A stretch of DNA of 64,000 nt, from positions 434,001 to 498,000 of the forward strand of contig CBDFKV010000007.1 of the NCBI GenBank assembly GCA_965249035.1, written 5' to 3'. Source of the DNA: CBDFKV01 sp965249035. Its GTDB lineage: Bacteria > Pseudomonadota > Gammaproteobacteria > Arenicellales > Poriferihabitantaceae. Numbering within the stretch: position 1 is the first letter of the stretch; each line of letters opens with the position of its first letter. Positions 36,622 to 45,220 of this stretch are shown piece after piece. A program made the translations under genes and the position numbers. Under the pieces are notes generated by a model that made no database searches, had not been told where the DNA came from, and saw only the letters and a program-made list of their open reading frames with translations.

Positions 36622-36683
36622 TACTTAGTAATAGTAAGGTTGGATTAGACTGCGGCAGAATATAGCAAGCAAGGCATTCCAAC

Positions 36684-36702
36684 GCAATCGATAATCATTC
36701 CT
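36684..36702 (-). promoter_or_regulatory. Candidate Fur box upstream of feoABC
   Basis: The 19-base site contains the core GATAATCATT (36690-36699), identical to the middle of the Fur consensus; by eye the whole site matches 12 of 19. A second partial site, AATAATCAT, lies near 36727. It sits about 60-80 bases upstream of feoA, a proper location for iron repression. Confidence 0.45.
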
Positions 36703-36764
36703 ATTTAGGGGTATTCCAACTCCACCAATAATCATCCGTGTCGACACAACTCGACTAAATACTG

Positions 36765-36989
36765 CTAGGTGACGGTTAGTTGAATCCGCTTGGGTTCCAG
36801 TAGGTGTGGGCGGCCATCAATCACCGGATAGGCCCAGTAGCCATCATCAGTGACTAAGAACTGTACCGTGTCATTGACTTCTCCACCGGCTTGCTTTGCT
36901 AGTTGCGCGTATTGGCTTTGGGTCGCTGGAATGAGTCTCTTTTTGGTGATGGGGCAGACCAGCAAAGCCCAGCTGTTTGATTGTCTCAT
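36765..36989 (-). CDS. Trm112-like small protein (YcaR family)
   Basis: This 74-residue protein is of the Trm112/YcaR family: LLVCPITKKRLIP at the N-terminus, then VTDDGYWAYPVIDGRPHLLEP. The first part keeps one cysteine of the zinc site. YcaR-type proteins in bacteria are of unknown function; some partner methyltransferases or kdsB loci. It lies alone, between feoA and the pseudopilin. Confidence 0.8.
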   Translation of the reverse strand: MRQSNSWALLVCPITKKRLIPATQSQYAQLAKQAGGEVNDTVQFLVTDDGYWAYPVIDGRPHLLEPKRIQLTVT

Positions 36990-37094
36990 ACTACGCGCCT
37001 TTCTCCAATAACGTGACTTTTATCGCAGTTTCAATTTCGTTAGTTGTGAATAATACCCGTCAAATCAAGTCTATATTCACTTCGTTTCTAAGCC

Positions 37095-37691
37095 ATGCAC
37101 CCATTTAAACTTCCCAGCAAGCAGAAGAAACAACCCTCCTATGAGAGTGGTGCTCAGCAGGCGGGCATTACGCTGATTGAGTCGCTCATCAGCCTCTCAA
37201 TGATCGGAATTCTAGCACTTTCGGCGGTGTCATACGGTGGGCAGTACGCGATAAACCTATCCATCGAATCGGAATTAGCTGCTTTACAACAACATATCGC
37301 TTACGCCCGTAGCGAAGCGCGAACCTTTAATAAAGAAGTGCGCTTATGTCAAAGTGATGACGGTGAGAACTGCACACTCGGGCCTGATTGGGCAAAGGGC
37401 TGGATCGTCTATACCAATACCGCAGGTAATTGGACTCGTGACAGCGCTGCTGACACCCTGTTATATACACACAAAGCTACCGACCCTCGGGTCTTGGTAC
37501 GGATGTGTGGTAATTATAGTAGCGGTAGCATTAAAATTAACGACGATGGCTATTTACGTAAAAACGGCAGTTTCGTCATTAAATCATCTGATCCAAACAG
37601 TATCCTATATAAGAAATTGTTCCTAACTAATCACGATAATACTCGGGTTGAAGAAGGGGCTGGATGCCCTAATAAAGCAATGCTAAGCTGA
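37095..37691 (+). CDS. Type IV pilus minor pseudopilin (GspH/FimT)
   Basis: This 198-residue protein has a prepilin leader: the peptidase site after Gly24 is followed by ITLIE, so Glu29 is the conserved Glu5 of the mature pilin, then a hydrophobic helix. The remainder resembles the FimT/GspH domain, with ELAALQQHIAYARSEARTFNKEV and Cys pairs near residues 90-97. It would be exported and packed in a pilus tip. No other pilus gene is near, so it is a stray minor pseudopilin. Its 3' end overlaps the convergent EamA gene by nine bases. Confidence 0.83.
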   Translation: MHPFKLPSKQKKQPSYESGAQQAGITLIESLISLSMIGILALSAVSYGGQYAINLSIESELAALQQHIAYARSEARTFNKEVRLCQSDDGENCTLGPDWAKGWIVYTNTAGNWTRDSAADTLLYTHKATDPRVLVRMCGNYSSGSIKINDDGYLRKNGSFVIKSSDPNSILYKKLFLTNHDNTRVEEGAGCPNKAMLS

Positions 37692-38531
37692 TTGACGAGA
37701 GCGTAGCAACGCATACACTGCCAGGGTAATTAACACCAACATGCCGCCAGCAATGCTCTGCAAGCTCGGTATTTCTTGAAGAAACCACCAGGCCAAGGCG
37801 ACTCCAAAAACTGTTTCCAGCGGCATCATCAGGCTGACATCATGCGCGGGTAAGTATCTGGGGCCAATGATCAGCAGTGAAAACGCACAGGTCGTAATCA
37901 AGCCAAGAATCACCAAATACAGGATAGATTCTGGTTTGAGCGCTGGCATATCAACCAAAGGCACCATCAGCAGCACCAGCAAAATGCCACTCAGCACCAT
38001 TGCTGGTAACATGTTGATATGCTTTGCTTTCCGAGATGTCACAAAGGTTAGCGCGATAAAAACTGCTGAACCCGCCGCGCATAAATCGCCCAGCCAATAA
38101 CCGGGATCACCACCTTGCACAACCATTGCAACGCCAACCAGCACTAACGCGATTGCGAGCATTGAAATCAGCGAAACGTGCTCTTTTAAAAATATCCAGC
38201 CAAGAAATGCGGCGATAATGGGTGATGCAGAAACAATAATCAAAGTATTAGCAATCGTCGTATATTGCACAGCGTTGACAAAGCAAATTGAACTCCCCGC
38301 AAAAAATAGCGCAATTAAAAAGCCTGGTGTGCCAATGCTTTTAAACTGTGAGCTTAGGGGTTGTGGATCCAGTTTCAGCGTGATCAACAGAGTACCAACC
38401 GCCATAAATGCGCCCCGCCACAGCAAGACCATCCACGCGCTTTCGTCAACCAAACGAATAAAAAGCGTATCCGGGCCGAGTATGCAAACCCCCAGGAAGG
38501 TGATCAGTAAGCCTTTGACGTGATCAGACAT
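37683..38531 (-). CDS. EamA-family (DMT) membrane exporter
   Basis: This 282-residue protein has ten predicted hydrophobic helices in two EamA repeats, with the GVCILGPDTLFIRLVDESAW start, AFLGWIFLKEHVS at the end of repeat one, and LETVFGVALAWWFLQEIPS in repeat two. It exports a small metabolite or amino acid; the substrate is unknown. The ATG at 38529-38531 is preferred to the in-frame 38549. Confidence 0.85.
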   Translation of the reverse strand: MSDHVKGLLITFLGVCILGPDTLFIRLVDESAWMVLLWRGAFMAVGTLLITLKLDPQPLSSQFKSIGTPGFLIALFFAGSSICFVNAVQYTTIANTLIIVSASPIIAAFLGWIFLKEHVSLISMLAIALVLVGVAMVVQGGDPGYWLGDLCAAGSAVFIALTFVTSRKAKHINMLPAMVLSGILLVLLMVPLVDMPALKPESILYLVILGLITTCAFSLLIIGPRYLPAHDVSLMMPLETVFGVALAWWFLQEIPSLQSIAGGMLVLITLAVYALLRSRQSA

Positions 38532-38729
38532 TGACGCTGCCGCAAACAATTAAGAGGCGCGAAGCGTACTTGAAAACCCTGCCGATTCACAGCCACCCTC
38601 GCCACTTCATTTGCGAGTAAAGAAGCGCATAACGGTACTTTCCCCCTATCTCACATTTTCGTGTAAAACTCTAGCTTAGCAATTCACCGTTGACACCATT
38701 AGGCCAATGGCTAACCCAGCGACATCACA

Positions 38730-40772
38730 ATGAACAACGACCCCCTTTTACAACCCTTTCAACTTAAGCACCTGACCCTTAAAAACCGACTCATGATTAC
38801 TGCGCATGAGCCGAATTATTCCGAGGACGGTATGCCTAAAGACCGCTACCGGCTCTACCATCTGGAGCGAGCCAAAGGCGGCGTTGCACTCAACATGACC
38901 GCAGGCAGTGCTATTGTGGCGGAAGATAGCCCGGCGGCTTTTGGTAATTTACACGCCTACAAAGATGAGATCGTGCCGTGGCTCAAACGTTTGGTCGATG
39001 ACTGCCATGACTACGATACTAAGGTCATGATCCAACTGACCCATTTGGGAAGGCGTACCCATTGGAATCATTCGGATTGGTTGCCGGTTTTATCGCCCTC
39101 ACCTATCCGTGAGGCGGCCCACCGTGCTTTTCCCAAACAAATAGAAGACTGGGATCTCGACCGGATCGTTAGCGCCTACGTCGCCGCAGCCGAGCGCATG
39201 CAGGCTGCGGGTATGGACGGTATCGAGCTGGAAGCCTATGGACACTTGCTCGATGCGTTTTGGTCGCCTATCACCAATCAGCGTGGCGATGAATACGACG
39301 GCAGTCTCAAAAACAGAACTCGTTTCACCGAACGCGTTATTCGTGCGGTGCGCACTGCGGTGGGCGCTGAGATGGTAATAGGCGTGCGTATGGTCGCTGA
39401 CGAAAACCGGAAACACGGCTTAGGCCGCAAACAAGGCATCGCGATCGCCAAACGCTTGGTTGATACCGGCGATATTGATTTCCTCAATATCATTCGTGGT
39501 CACATCGATACAGACGCCGGATTATCAAAAGTAATCCCCGTCCAAGGCATGCCATCAGCACCGCATCTTGACTTTGCCGGTGAAGTACGAAAGCAAATCC
39601 AGTTCCCTGTATTCCATGCGGCTCGTATTGCTGATATTGCCACCGCGCGCCATGCCCTCGCAGAGGGCAAGCTTGATATGGTTGGGATGACCCGCGCGCA
39701 TATTGCGGACCCCCACATTATCCGTAAGATTCTTGCCGGTGAAGAAGACCAAATTCGCCCCTGTGTGGGTGCGACCTATTGTCTTGATCGTATTTATGAA
39801 GGTAATGAAGCCTTATGCATCCATAACCCCGCAACTGGCCGCGAAGCCAGTATGCCGCATGTGATCAGTCGCACGGCGAAGACGGCCAAGACAGTGATTG
39901 TGATCGGTGCGGGAGTGGCAGGTTTAGAGGCGGCACGCGTCCTGGCTGCTCGTGGGCACGTAGTGCAGCTATTTGAAGCAGCGGATAAAGCGGGTGGGCA
40001 GATTCATCTGGCTGCCCGAAGCAATCGGCGCAGAGAATTAATAGGCATTGTTGATTGGCGGCTAGCTGAGTGCGAACGATTGGGTGTCAACATCAACTAC
40101 AACCAGTATCTCGAAGCAGAAGATGTCCGAGCCATGGCAATGGATATCGTCATTGTCGCCACTGGCGGCTGGCCCAATACTGAAATCCTGGAAACCGGTA
40201 ACGATTTAGTTCACAGCAGCTGGGATATTATCGGTGCCAACGTGCCGATCGCACCTAATGTATTGCTGTTTGACGATAACGGCGCTCACCCCGGCCTACA
40301 AGCCGCCGAAGTAATCGCACAAAGTGGCGCGAACTTGGAAGTGATTACCCCTGAACGTTTTTATGGCCCGGATGTCGGTGGCGTCAACCATGCGCGATAT
40401 GCTCAAAGTCTAGTACAGCACCGAGTCAACATTACGATTCAAACTCGTTTGCAGTCTGTTCGCGCTGAGGGCACGCAGTTAGTTGCCACACTCAGCAGTG
40501 ATTATGACGCAAGTTACTGTGAGGAGCGCTGTGTTGATCAAGTAGTGGTCGAACACGGAACATTGCCGGCCGACGACCTTTATTACGAGCTTAAGCCTGA
40601 CTCAACGAATCTTGGGGCAACAGATTACTCAGCGCTAATCCACAGCCAACCACAAACATTGCTTCACAATAAAAATGGTCAATTCCAACTATTTCGTATC
40701 GGAGATGCGGTTTCATCACGTAACGCCCATGCAGCGATATACGATGCGCTGCGGCTAGGTATCACCTTATAA
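38730..40772 (+). CDS. DgcA-like NADH:flavin oxidoreductase (probable dimethylglycine-type N-demethylase)
   Basis: This 680-residue enzyme has an N-terminal Old Yellow TIM barrel (FMN) with ITAHEPNYSEDGMPKDRYRLYHLERAKGG, then a C-x5-C ... C cluster (CVGATYCLDRIYEGNEALC, near residue 346) of the TMADH/dienoyl-CoA reductase type, and a FAD/NAD half with VIGAGVAGLEAARVLAARGH. The ending RIGDAVSSRNAHAAIYDALRLG matches DgcA of Pseudomonas from memory. The TMADH cluster has four Cys; here one position is Ala, as I recall for DgcA as well. The Pseudomonas enzyme works with DgcB; no dgcB is in the window. Substrate is inferred from family and from the regulator gene next to it. Confidence 0.8.
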   Translation: MNNDPLLQPFQLKHLTLKNRLMITAHEPNYSEDGMPKDRYRLYHLERAKGGVALNMTAGSAIVAEDSPAAFGNLHAYKDEIVPWLKRLVDDCHDYDTKVMIQLTHLGRRTHWNHSDWLPVLSPSPIREAAHRAFPKQIEDWDLDRIVSAYVAAAERMQAAGMDGIELEAYGHLLDAFWSPITNQRGDEYDGSLKNRTRFTERVIRAVRTAVGAEMVIGVRMVADENRKHGLGRKQGIAIAKRLVDTGDIDFLNIIRGHIDTDAGLSKVIPVQGMPSAPHLDFAGEVRKQIQFPVFHAARIADIATARHALAEGKLDMVGMTRAHIADPHIIRKILAGEEDQIRPCVGATYCLDRIYEGNEALCIHNPATGREASMPHVISRTAKTAKTVIVIGAGVAGLEAARVLAARGHVVQLFEAADKAGGQIHLAARSNRRRELIGIVDWRLAECERLGVNINYNQYLEAEDVRAMAMDIVIVATGGWPNTEILETGNDLVHSSWDIIGANVPIAPNVLLFDDNGAHPGLQAAEVIAQSGANLEVITPERFYGPDVGGVNHARYAQSLVQHRVNITIQTRLQSVRAEGTQLVATLSSDYDASYCEERCVDQVVVEHGTLPADDLYYELKPDSTNLGATDYSALIHSQPQTLLHNKNGQFQLFRIGDAVSSRNAHAAIYDALRLGITL

Positions 40773-40908
40773 AGGCAAGATTTATTAACCTCAATAGCAT
40801 AAGGAGATTGCATCACCTAAGCACGGCGTGACACAATCTGCGAACCACTAAGGGTTTGCCGGGATTTCAGTTGCGCCGACCCCTAACAATCACTACATTG
40901 AGGAGCCT

Positions 40909-41916
40909 ATGCCATTGCCAATCCACTACGGTTTTCTGCTGGTCAGCAATTTTTCGATGATTGCCTATGCATCAGCGATTGAAAGCTTGCGATTGGCTAA
41001 CCGAGAGAGCGGTAAAGAGCTCTATCAGTGGACCACAGCCACCATGAGTGGCGAACCAATTAAGGCCAGCAACGAGGTCACCATTGTCCCAGATATGCGG
41101 GCAGCGGATTGCCGCAACGTCACCACGCTATTCGTTTGCAGTGGCATCCAGGTGCCCCGTGCCTGGACCCCAGAACTGGCCAGTTTTCTAAAAGAACAAG
41201 CGGCGCAAAAAGTCGCTATTGGTGGCTTGTGTACCGGCGCCTATATTTTGGCGAAAAGTGGTTTATTGGATGGTTATCAGGCCACCCTCCACTGGGCGAA
41301 TTTAGCCACCACTCGCGAAGAATTTCCAAATATCCGCTTTACCGAAGATCTGTTTGAAATTGATCGCGACCGTTACACCTGCGCCGGTGGTACTGCACCC
41401 ATCGACATGATGCTTCGTATTATTCGTGAAGATCATGGCCAGGATATGGCAGCGATGGTTTCTGAAATTCTGATCATTGATCGCATCCGTTGTAAAGCTG
41501 ACCGCCAGCGAATCCCATTACGCCAACGTATCGGCACCAGCCAGCCTAAACTAACCGAGGCGGTAATGCTGATGGAGTCGAACCTAGAGGAGCCGATTAC
41601 ACCCGACGAATTGGCCAGCTATGTAAAAATTTCCAGACGCCAACTCGAGCGTTTGTTCCGTAAATATCTAGACTGTACGCCAACCCGCTATTATCTGGAC
41701 ATTCGCCTCGCCAATGCGCGCCGCTTATTACTGCAAACTGAAAAATCGATATTGGAAATTTCGATGGATTGTGGCTTTGTATCAGCGCCGCATTTCAGCA
41801 AATGCTACCGTGACTTATTTGGGCTGCCACCGCGGGAAGAACGACGCCTTCTGCTGGATCGTCGCGTTGTTGAAGCCCCTGTAGATGCCGAAAGTGCGGG
41901 CAAATCTACTGATTGA
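40909..41916 (+). CDS. GlxA-family AraC-type regulator (GbdR-like)
   Basis: This 335-residue regulator has an N-terminal DJ-1/PfpI-like domain with IHYGFLLVSNFSMIAYASAIESLRLAN and the AIGGLCTGAYILAKSGLLDG core, and a C-terminal AraC DNA-binding domain (ITPDELASYVKISRRQLERLFRKYL, then ARRLLLQTEKSILEISMDCGF with the second helix-turn-helix). The pattern is that of GbdR, the activator of glycine betaine and dimethylglycine genes. The last 112 bases overlap the convergent corrinoid-activator gene. GGAG lies upstream of the ATG. Regulation of the facing operon is inferred. Confidence 0.82.
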   Translation: MPLPIHYGFLLVSNFSMIAYASAIESLRLANRESGKELYQWTTATMSGEPIKASNEVTIVPDMRAADCRNVTTLFVCSGIQVPRAWTPELASFLKEQAAQKVAIGGLCTGAYILAKSGLLDGYQATLHWANLATTREEFPNIRFTEDLFEIDRDRYTCAGGTAPIDMMLRIIREDHGQDMAAMVSEILIIDRIRCKADRQRIPLRQRIGTSQPKLTEAVMLMESNLEEPITPDELASYVKISRRQLERLFRKYLDCTPTRYYLDIRLANARRLLLQTEKSILEISMDCGFVSAPHFSKCYRDLFGLPPREERRLLLDRRVVEAPVDAESAGKSTD

Positions 41917-43847
41917 CGTAGCTTGGTATAGGCCGCATCGCGATGGGGGATGGACATTGCTGCTACAAAATAGTCTTGAAATTTTGCTTCGGTAGCCGTT
42001 TCAATCTTCTCCACCCGGCGCACCAAAGTTTCGATCTCACGTCGTGCTGCAACACTCATTAAAGCCAGCTGGGCACCCTTGCCCGCAGCATTACCAACCG
42101 CGCGAACTTTATCCAGATCACAGTCGGGAATCATGCCCAAAACCATGGCGTATTTAGGGTCGATATGCATGCCAAAAGCACCTGCCAGTCGCACTTCGTC
42201 GAGTGAACTGATACCGATCTTATCCATCAGCAACTCAACGCTGGCGTACAGGGTTGCCTTTGCTAATTGAATCGCGCGGATATCATTTTGGGTAATCGTA
42301 ATTTCAGTGCCTAAGTCATACAGCACGTATTCCAACGTTTTATCGTCACGTCGCAGCCGTGGGGTCGCCGTTAGTTTTGAGTCATCAAACAAGCCATCAG
42401 CATGCAGTAAACCCGCTAAAAATAATTCAGCGACGCCTTCAATAATGGCAGAACCGCAAATTCCGGTAACTTTGATCGTACCCAAACTCTCCTCAAAACC
42501 GGGTTGATCTGACCATAACTCGGAGCCAATCACTTGGAAACGCGGCTCATAGCTTAGCTTATCGATTCGAATGCGCTCGATCGCGCCCGGGGCTGCGCGT
42601 TGCCCATGCTTAATTTGCGCACCTTCAAATGCAGGCCCGGTGGGGCTGGACGCGGCAAGCAAACGCGTTCTATTTCCAACCACAATTTCAGCATTAGTAC
42701 CGATATCCACCAACAAGGTCATACCCTCGGCTTTATGCGGTGCTTCGGCTAAAGTTACCGCTGCGGCGTCAGCGCCAACATGACCTGCAATACACGGCAG
42801 CAGATAGGCAGTGGCGCCACGATTAAGCGTGATACCCACATCGTGTGCGCGCAGATTAAGTGCCCCTTGTGTTGCCAGCGCAAACGGCGCACCGCCTAAT
42901 TCAACCGGATTAATTCCGAGAAACAGGTGATGCATGACGGGATTACCCACCAACACAATATCAAGGACATGCTCAACAGAAACCTGTGCAGATTCGGTGA
43001 GACGCGTGATTAGCTCATTGATCCCCTCGCGCACCACTTCGGTCATCTCGGCGTCACCGCCAGGATTCATCATCACATAAGACACTCGACTCATTAAGTC
43101 TTCACCAAAGCGAATTTGCGGATTCATCATGCCATCACTGGCCAGCACTTCCCCGCTCACCAGATGACATAAGTGCGCGGCAATGGTGGTCGAACCAATA
43201 TCCACAACCACACCGTAGATATCAGCGACTGTTCCCGGCCACAGCGCCAGCAAACGCTGCTGTTCGCTGATCGCAACGGTGACTGTCCAATCTCCTTGAC
43301 GAAGCGCGGGCTGCAGTTCAGTCAATACGAGCGGATCAACGCTAAGGTTTTGCCAGCCGGTTTCAAATTCAATCGCATCATATAAACGCTCCAAATCACC
43401 GCTCGGCTCGTGCAGCTTTGGTTCAGGCACTTGAACGGTATACCAACTGATTGCGGGCTTGGCTACAATCTCAACCCGAGAAGCCGCTTTGCGCACCACT
43501 TGGCGGTGAGTTTGGCTCACCTCCGGGACATTAACCAAAACATCATCAAGAATACGAGTTTGGCAGCCAAGCCGCTTACCCGCAGCGATCCCTTCCGCGT
43601 CAATTTGTTGCGGTTCTGCCGAGGCAACGGGAGTTAAATGGGTCTGACCAGAGCTAATTCCATATTTCGGGAAATCTCCCTCGGCAATTTCAACCACACA
43701 ACGCGCGCAATTACCAATGCCACCACAAGCAGTATCTAAGTCAGCCCCGAGTAGTTGTGCTGCCGACAAAATATCGGTGCCGATAGGCACTTCGCCACGG
43801 ATACCCGAAGGGCTGAAAATAACGGTCGCTATCTTTTGTTTTGGCAT
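41805..43847 (-). CDS. Corrinoid activation protein (ferredoxin domain plus ASKHA ATPase, RACo/RamA-like)
   Basis: This 680-residue protein reduces the inactive cob(II)alamin of corrinoid proteins. The N-terminal 2Fe-2S domain has Cys41, Cys47, Cys50 and Cys95 (C-x5-C-x2-C-x44-C). The later DUF4445 ATPase part shows VVVDIGSTTIAAHL near residue 215, LLVDIGTNAEIVVGNRTR near 376 and GPAFEGAQIKHGQRAAPGAIER. The C-terminal 30 residues are an Arg/Ser-rich tail (TTRRSSRRRRSSRGG) encoded entirely in the overlap with the regulator. In an aerobe such an activator is needed because cob(I)alamin oxidises. It ends the corrinoid operon. Confidence 0.87.
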   Translation of the reverse strand: MPKQKIATVIFSPSGIRGEVPIGTDILSAAQLLGADLDTACGGIGNCARCVVEIAEGDFPKYGISSGQTHLTPVASAEPQQIDAEGIAAGKRLGCQTRILDDVLVNVPEVSQTHRQVVRKAASRVEIVAKPAISWYTVQVPEPKLHEPSGDLERLYDAIEFETGWQNLSVDPLVLTELQPALRQGDWTVTVAISEQQRLLALWPGTVADIYGVVVDIGSTTIAAHLCHLVSGEVLASDGMMNPQIRFGEDLMSRVSYVMMNPGGDAEMTEVVREGINELITRLTESAQVSVEHVLDIVLVGNPVMHHLFLGINPVELGGAPFALATQGALNLRAHDVGITLNRGATAYLLPCIAGHVGADAAAVTLAEAPHKAEGMTLLVDIGTNAEIVVGNRTRLLAASSPTGPAFEGAQIKHGQRAAPGAIERIRIDKLSYEPRFQVIGSELWSDQPGFEESLGTIKVTGICGSAIIEGVAELFLAGLLHADGLFDDSKLTATPRLRRDDKTLEYVLYDLGTEITITQNDIRAIQLAKATLYASVELLMDKIGISSLDEVRLAGAFGMHIDPKYAMVLGMIPDCDLDKVRAVGNAAGKGAQLALMSVAARREIETLVRRVEKIETATEAKFQDYFVAAMSIPHRDAAYTKLRQSVDLPALSASTGASTTRRSSRRRRSSRGGSPNKSR

Positions 43848-43863
43848 TGCGTATCGGTGGCAG

Positions 43864-44280
43864 TTACGCCGATGGGATATCAGGAATCAGATGAAAATCA
43901 TTGGCATCTTCGGCATAAATATTAAGCACCGTTTTTAACTGCGAAGGATGGTTGAGCGTGCCCGCAAATATGCCCATATCCGTATCGTCGTCGATCATCC
44001 AGAATAAATTACCACCGCACAGATGACAAAAGCCGCGCTTGATTCCTGGACTCGATTGATACCAGGTTAAATTATCGGTGCCATCAATACTTAAATCGTT
44101 ACGATGACAGCGAGTTGCGGCCACAAAGTTACCCGAGGTTCGCTGGCACTGCTGACAAAAGCAATTAACTACATCGCGTACCGGCCCATCAATTCGGTAG
44201 CGCACGCCACCACACAAACAGCGACCATGGACGGGGCCAAGATGATGCCATTCAACCCCATCAGCACGAGGATTTCCCAT
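43864..44280 (-). CDS. GFA-family zinc-binding protein (glutathione-formaldehyde type)
   Basis: This 138-residue protein has the GFA zinc sites: GRCLCGGVRYRIDG, VVNCFCQQCQRTSG, and RGFCHLCGGNLFW. GFA enzymes were named for glutathione-dependent formaldehyde activation, although many have other roles. In this operon a formaldehyde-handling role beside one-carbon transfer is plausible but not shown. The frame is 17 bases after the activator start and 20 bases before the methyltransferase. Confidence 0.83.
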   Translation of the reverse strand: MGNPRADGVEWHHLGPVHGRCLCGGVRYRIDGPVRDVVNCFCQQCQRTSGNFVAATRCHRNDLSIDGTDNLTWYQSSPGIKRGFCHLCGGNLFWMIDDDTDMGIFAGTLNHPSQLKTVLNIYAEDANDFHLIPDIPSA

Positions 44281-44299
44281 TGCTCAGTTATTCCTAAGA

Positions 44300-45217
44300 T
44301 TAGCCACGACGACGTCGACTGCCGCGGCGTCCGCGGCGCCCTGCGCCTTGTTCTGCATTCTCGTTCGCAGCCACAGGCTCCCGGTAACGTCTAAGCCAGT
44401 TAGCGCAATCAGGGTCGTTACCCATCACCACATCAGCCGCTTTAACGCCCTGGATGACTTCGGCATGCAAGGGATTAATGATTGCTGAGGTCATACCAGC
44501 CCCGATCGCCATACTAATAAATCCTGCATTCATTCCGTTTCGGTTGGGAATTCCGAAACTAAAATTAGACGCACCGCAGGTAGTATTAACTTTTAGTTCA
44601 TTCCGTAAGCGACTGATTAAAGTCAATACTTGTCGGCCAGCATCATTAATTGCGCCGACTGGCATTACTAGTGGGTCGACGATAACGTCTTCGGCTTTGA
44701 TACCGTAATCTTGCGCACGTTCAACAATTTTCTTAGCCACCTCATAACGTACGTTCGGGTCTTCTGATATGCCAGTTTCATCGTTTGAAATCGCCACCAC
44801 CGCGGCATCGTACTTTTTAACCAGTGGCAAAACCGTTTCCAGGCGATCTTCTTCACCGGTGACTGAATTGACCAATGCACGGCCTTGGTAGACCGCTAAA
44901 CCTGCTTCCAGTGCCGCAACAATAGATGAGTCAATCGATAAGGGTACCTTGACGATCGACTGCACCAATTGAATCGTTTCAGCCAAAATGGCGGGTTCGT
45001 CCGCTAAGGGAATCCCCGCGTTAACGTCCAGCATTTGCGCACCTGCCGCCACCTGCGCCAAAGCATCGGCTTCAACACGGCTATAGTTGCCCTCCTTCAT
45101 CTCTCTAGCCAGTAGCTTTCTGCCGGTAGGGTTGATCCGCTCACCAATCATTACAAAAGGCTGGTCAAAACCGACTATCACTTCTTGGCTTGGTGAACTC
45201 AGTACAGTGCGCGTCAT
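44300..45217 (-). CDS. Methyltetrahydrofolate:corrinoid methyltransferase (pterin-binding, AcsE/MtgA-like)
   Basis: This 305-residue TIM barrel is of the pterin-binding family. It begins VMIGERINPTGRK, then MLDVNAGIPL, SIDSS, ALVNSVTGEEDR, VDPLVMPVG, and TTCGASNFSFGIPNRNGMNAGF near residue 210. Proteins of this kind move methyl between a corrinoid protein and THF. Unlike acetogen AcsE, this one ends with an Arg/Gly-rich tail (GRRGRRGSRRRRG), mirrored in the corrinoid activator. Adjacent metF and metV would oxidise the methyl-THF formed. The direction is inferred. Confidence 0.86.
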   Translation of the reverse strand: MTRTVLSSPSQEVIVGFDQPFVMIGERINPTGRKLLAREMKEGNYSRVEADALAQVAAGAQMLDVNAGIPLADEPAILAETIQLVQSIVKVPLSIDSSIVAALEAGLAVYQGRALVNSVTGEEDRLETVLPLVKKYDAAVVAISNDETGISEDPNVRYEVAKKIVERAQDYGIKAEDVIVDPLVMPVGAINDAGRQVLTLISRLRNELKVNTTCGASNFSFGIPNRNGMNAGFISMAIGAGMTSAIINPLHAEVIQGVKAADVVMGNDPDCANWLRRYREPVAANENAEQGAGRRGRRGSRRRRG

Positions 45218-45220
45218 TTA

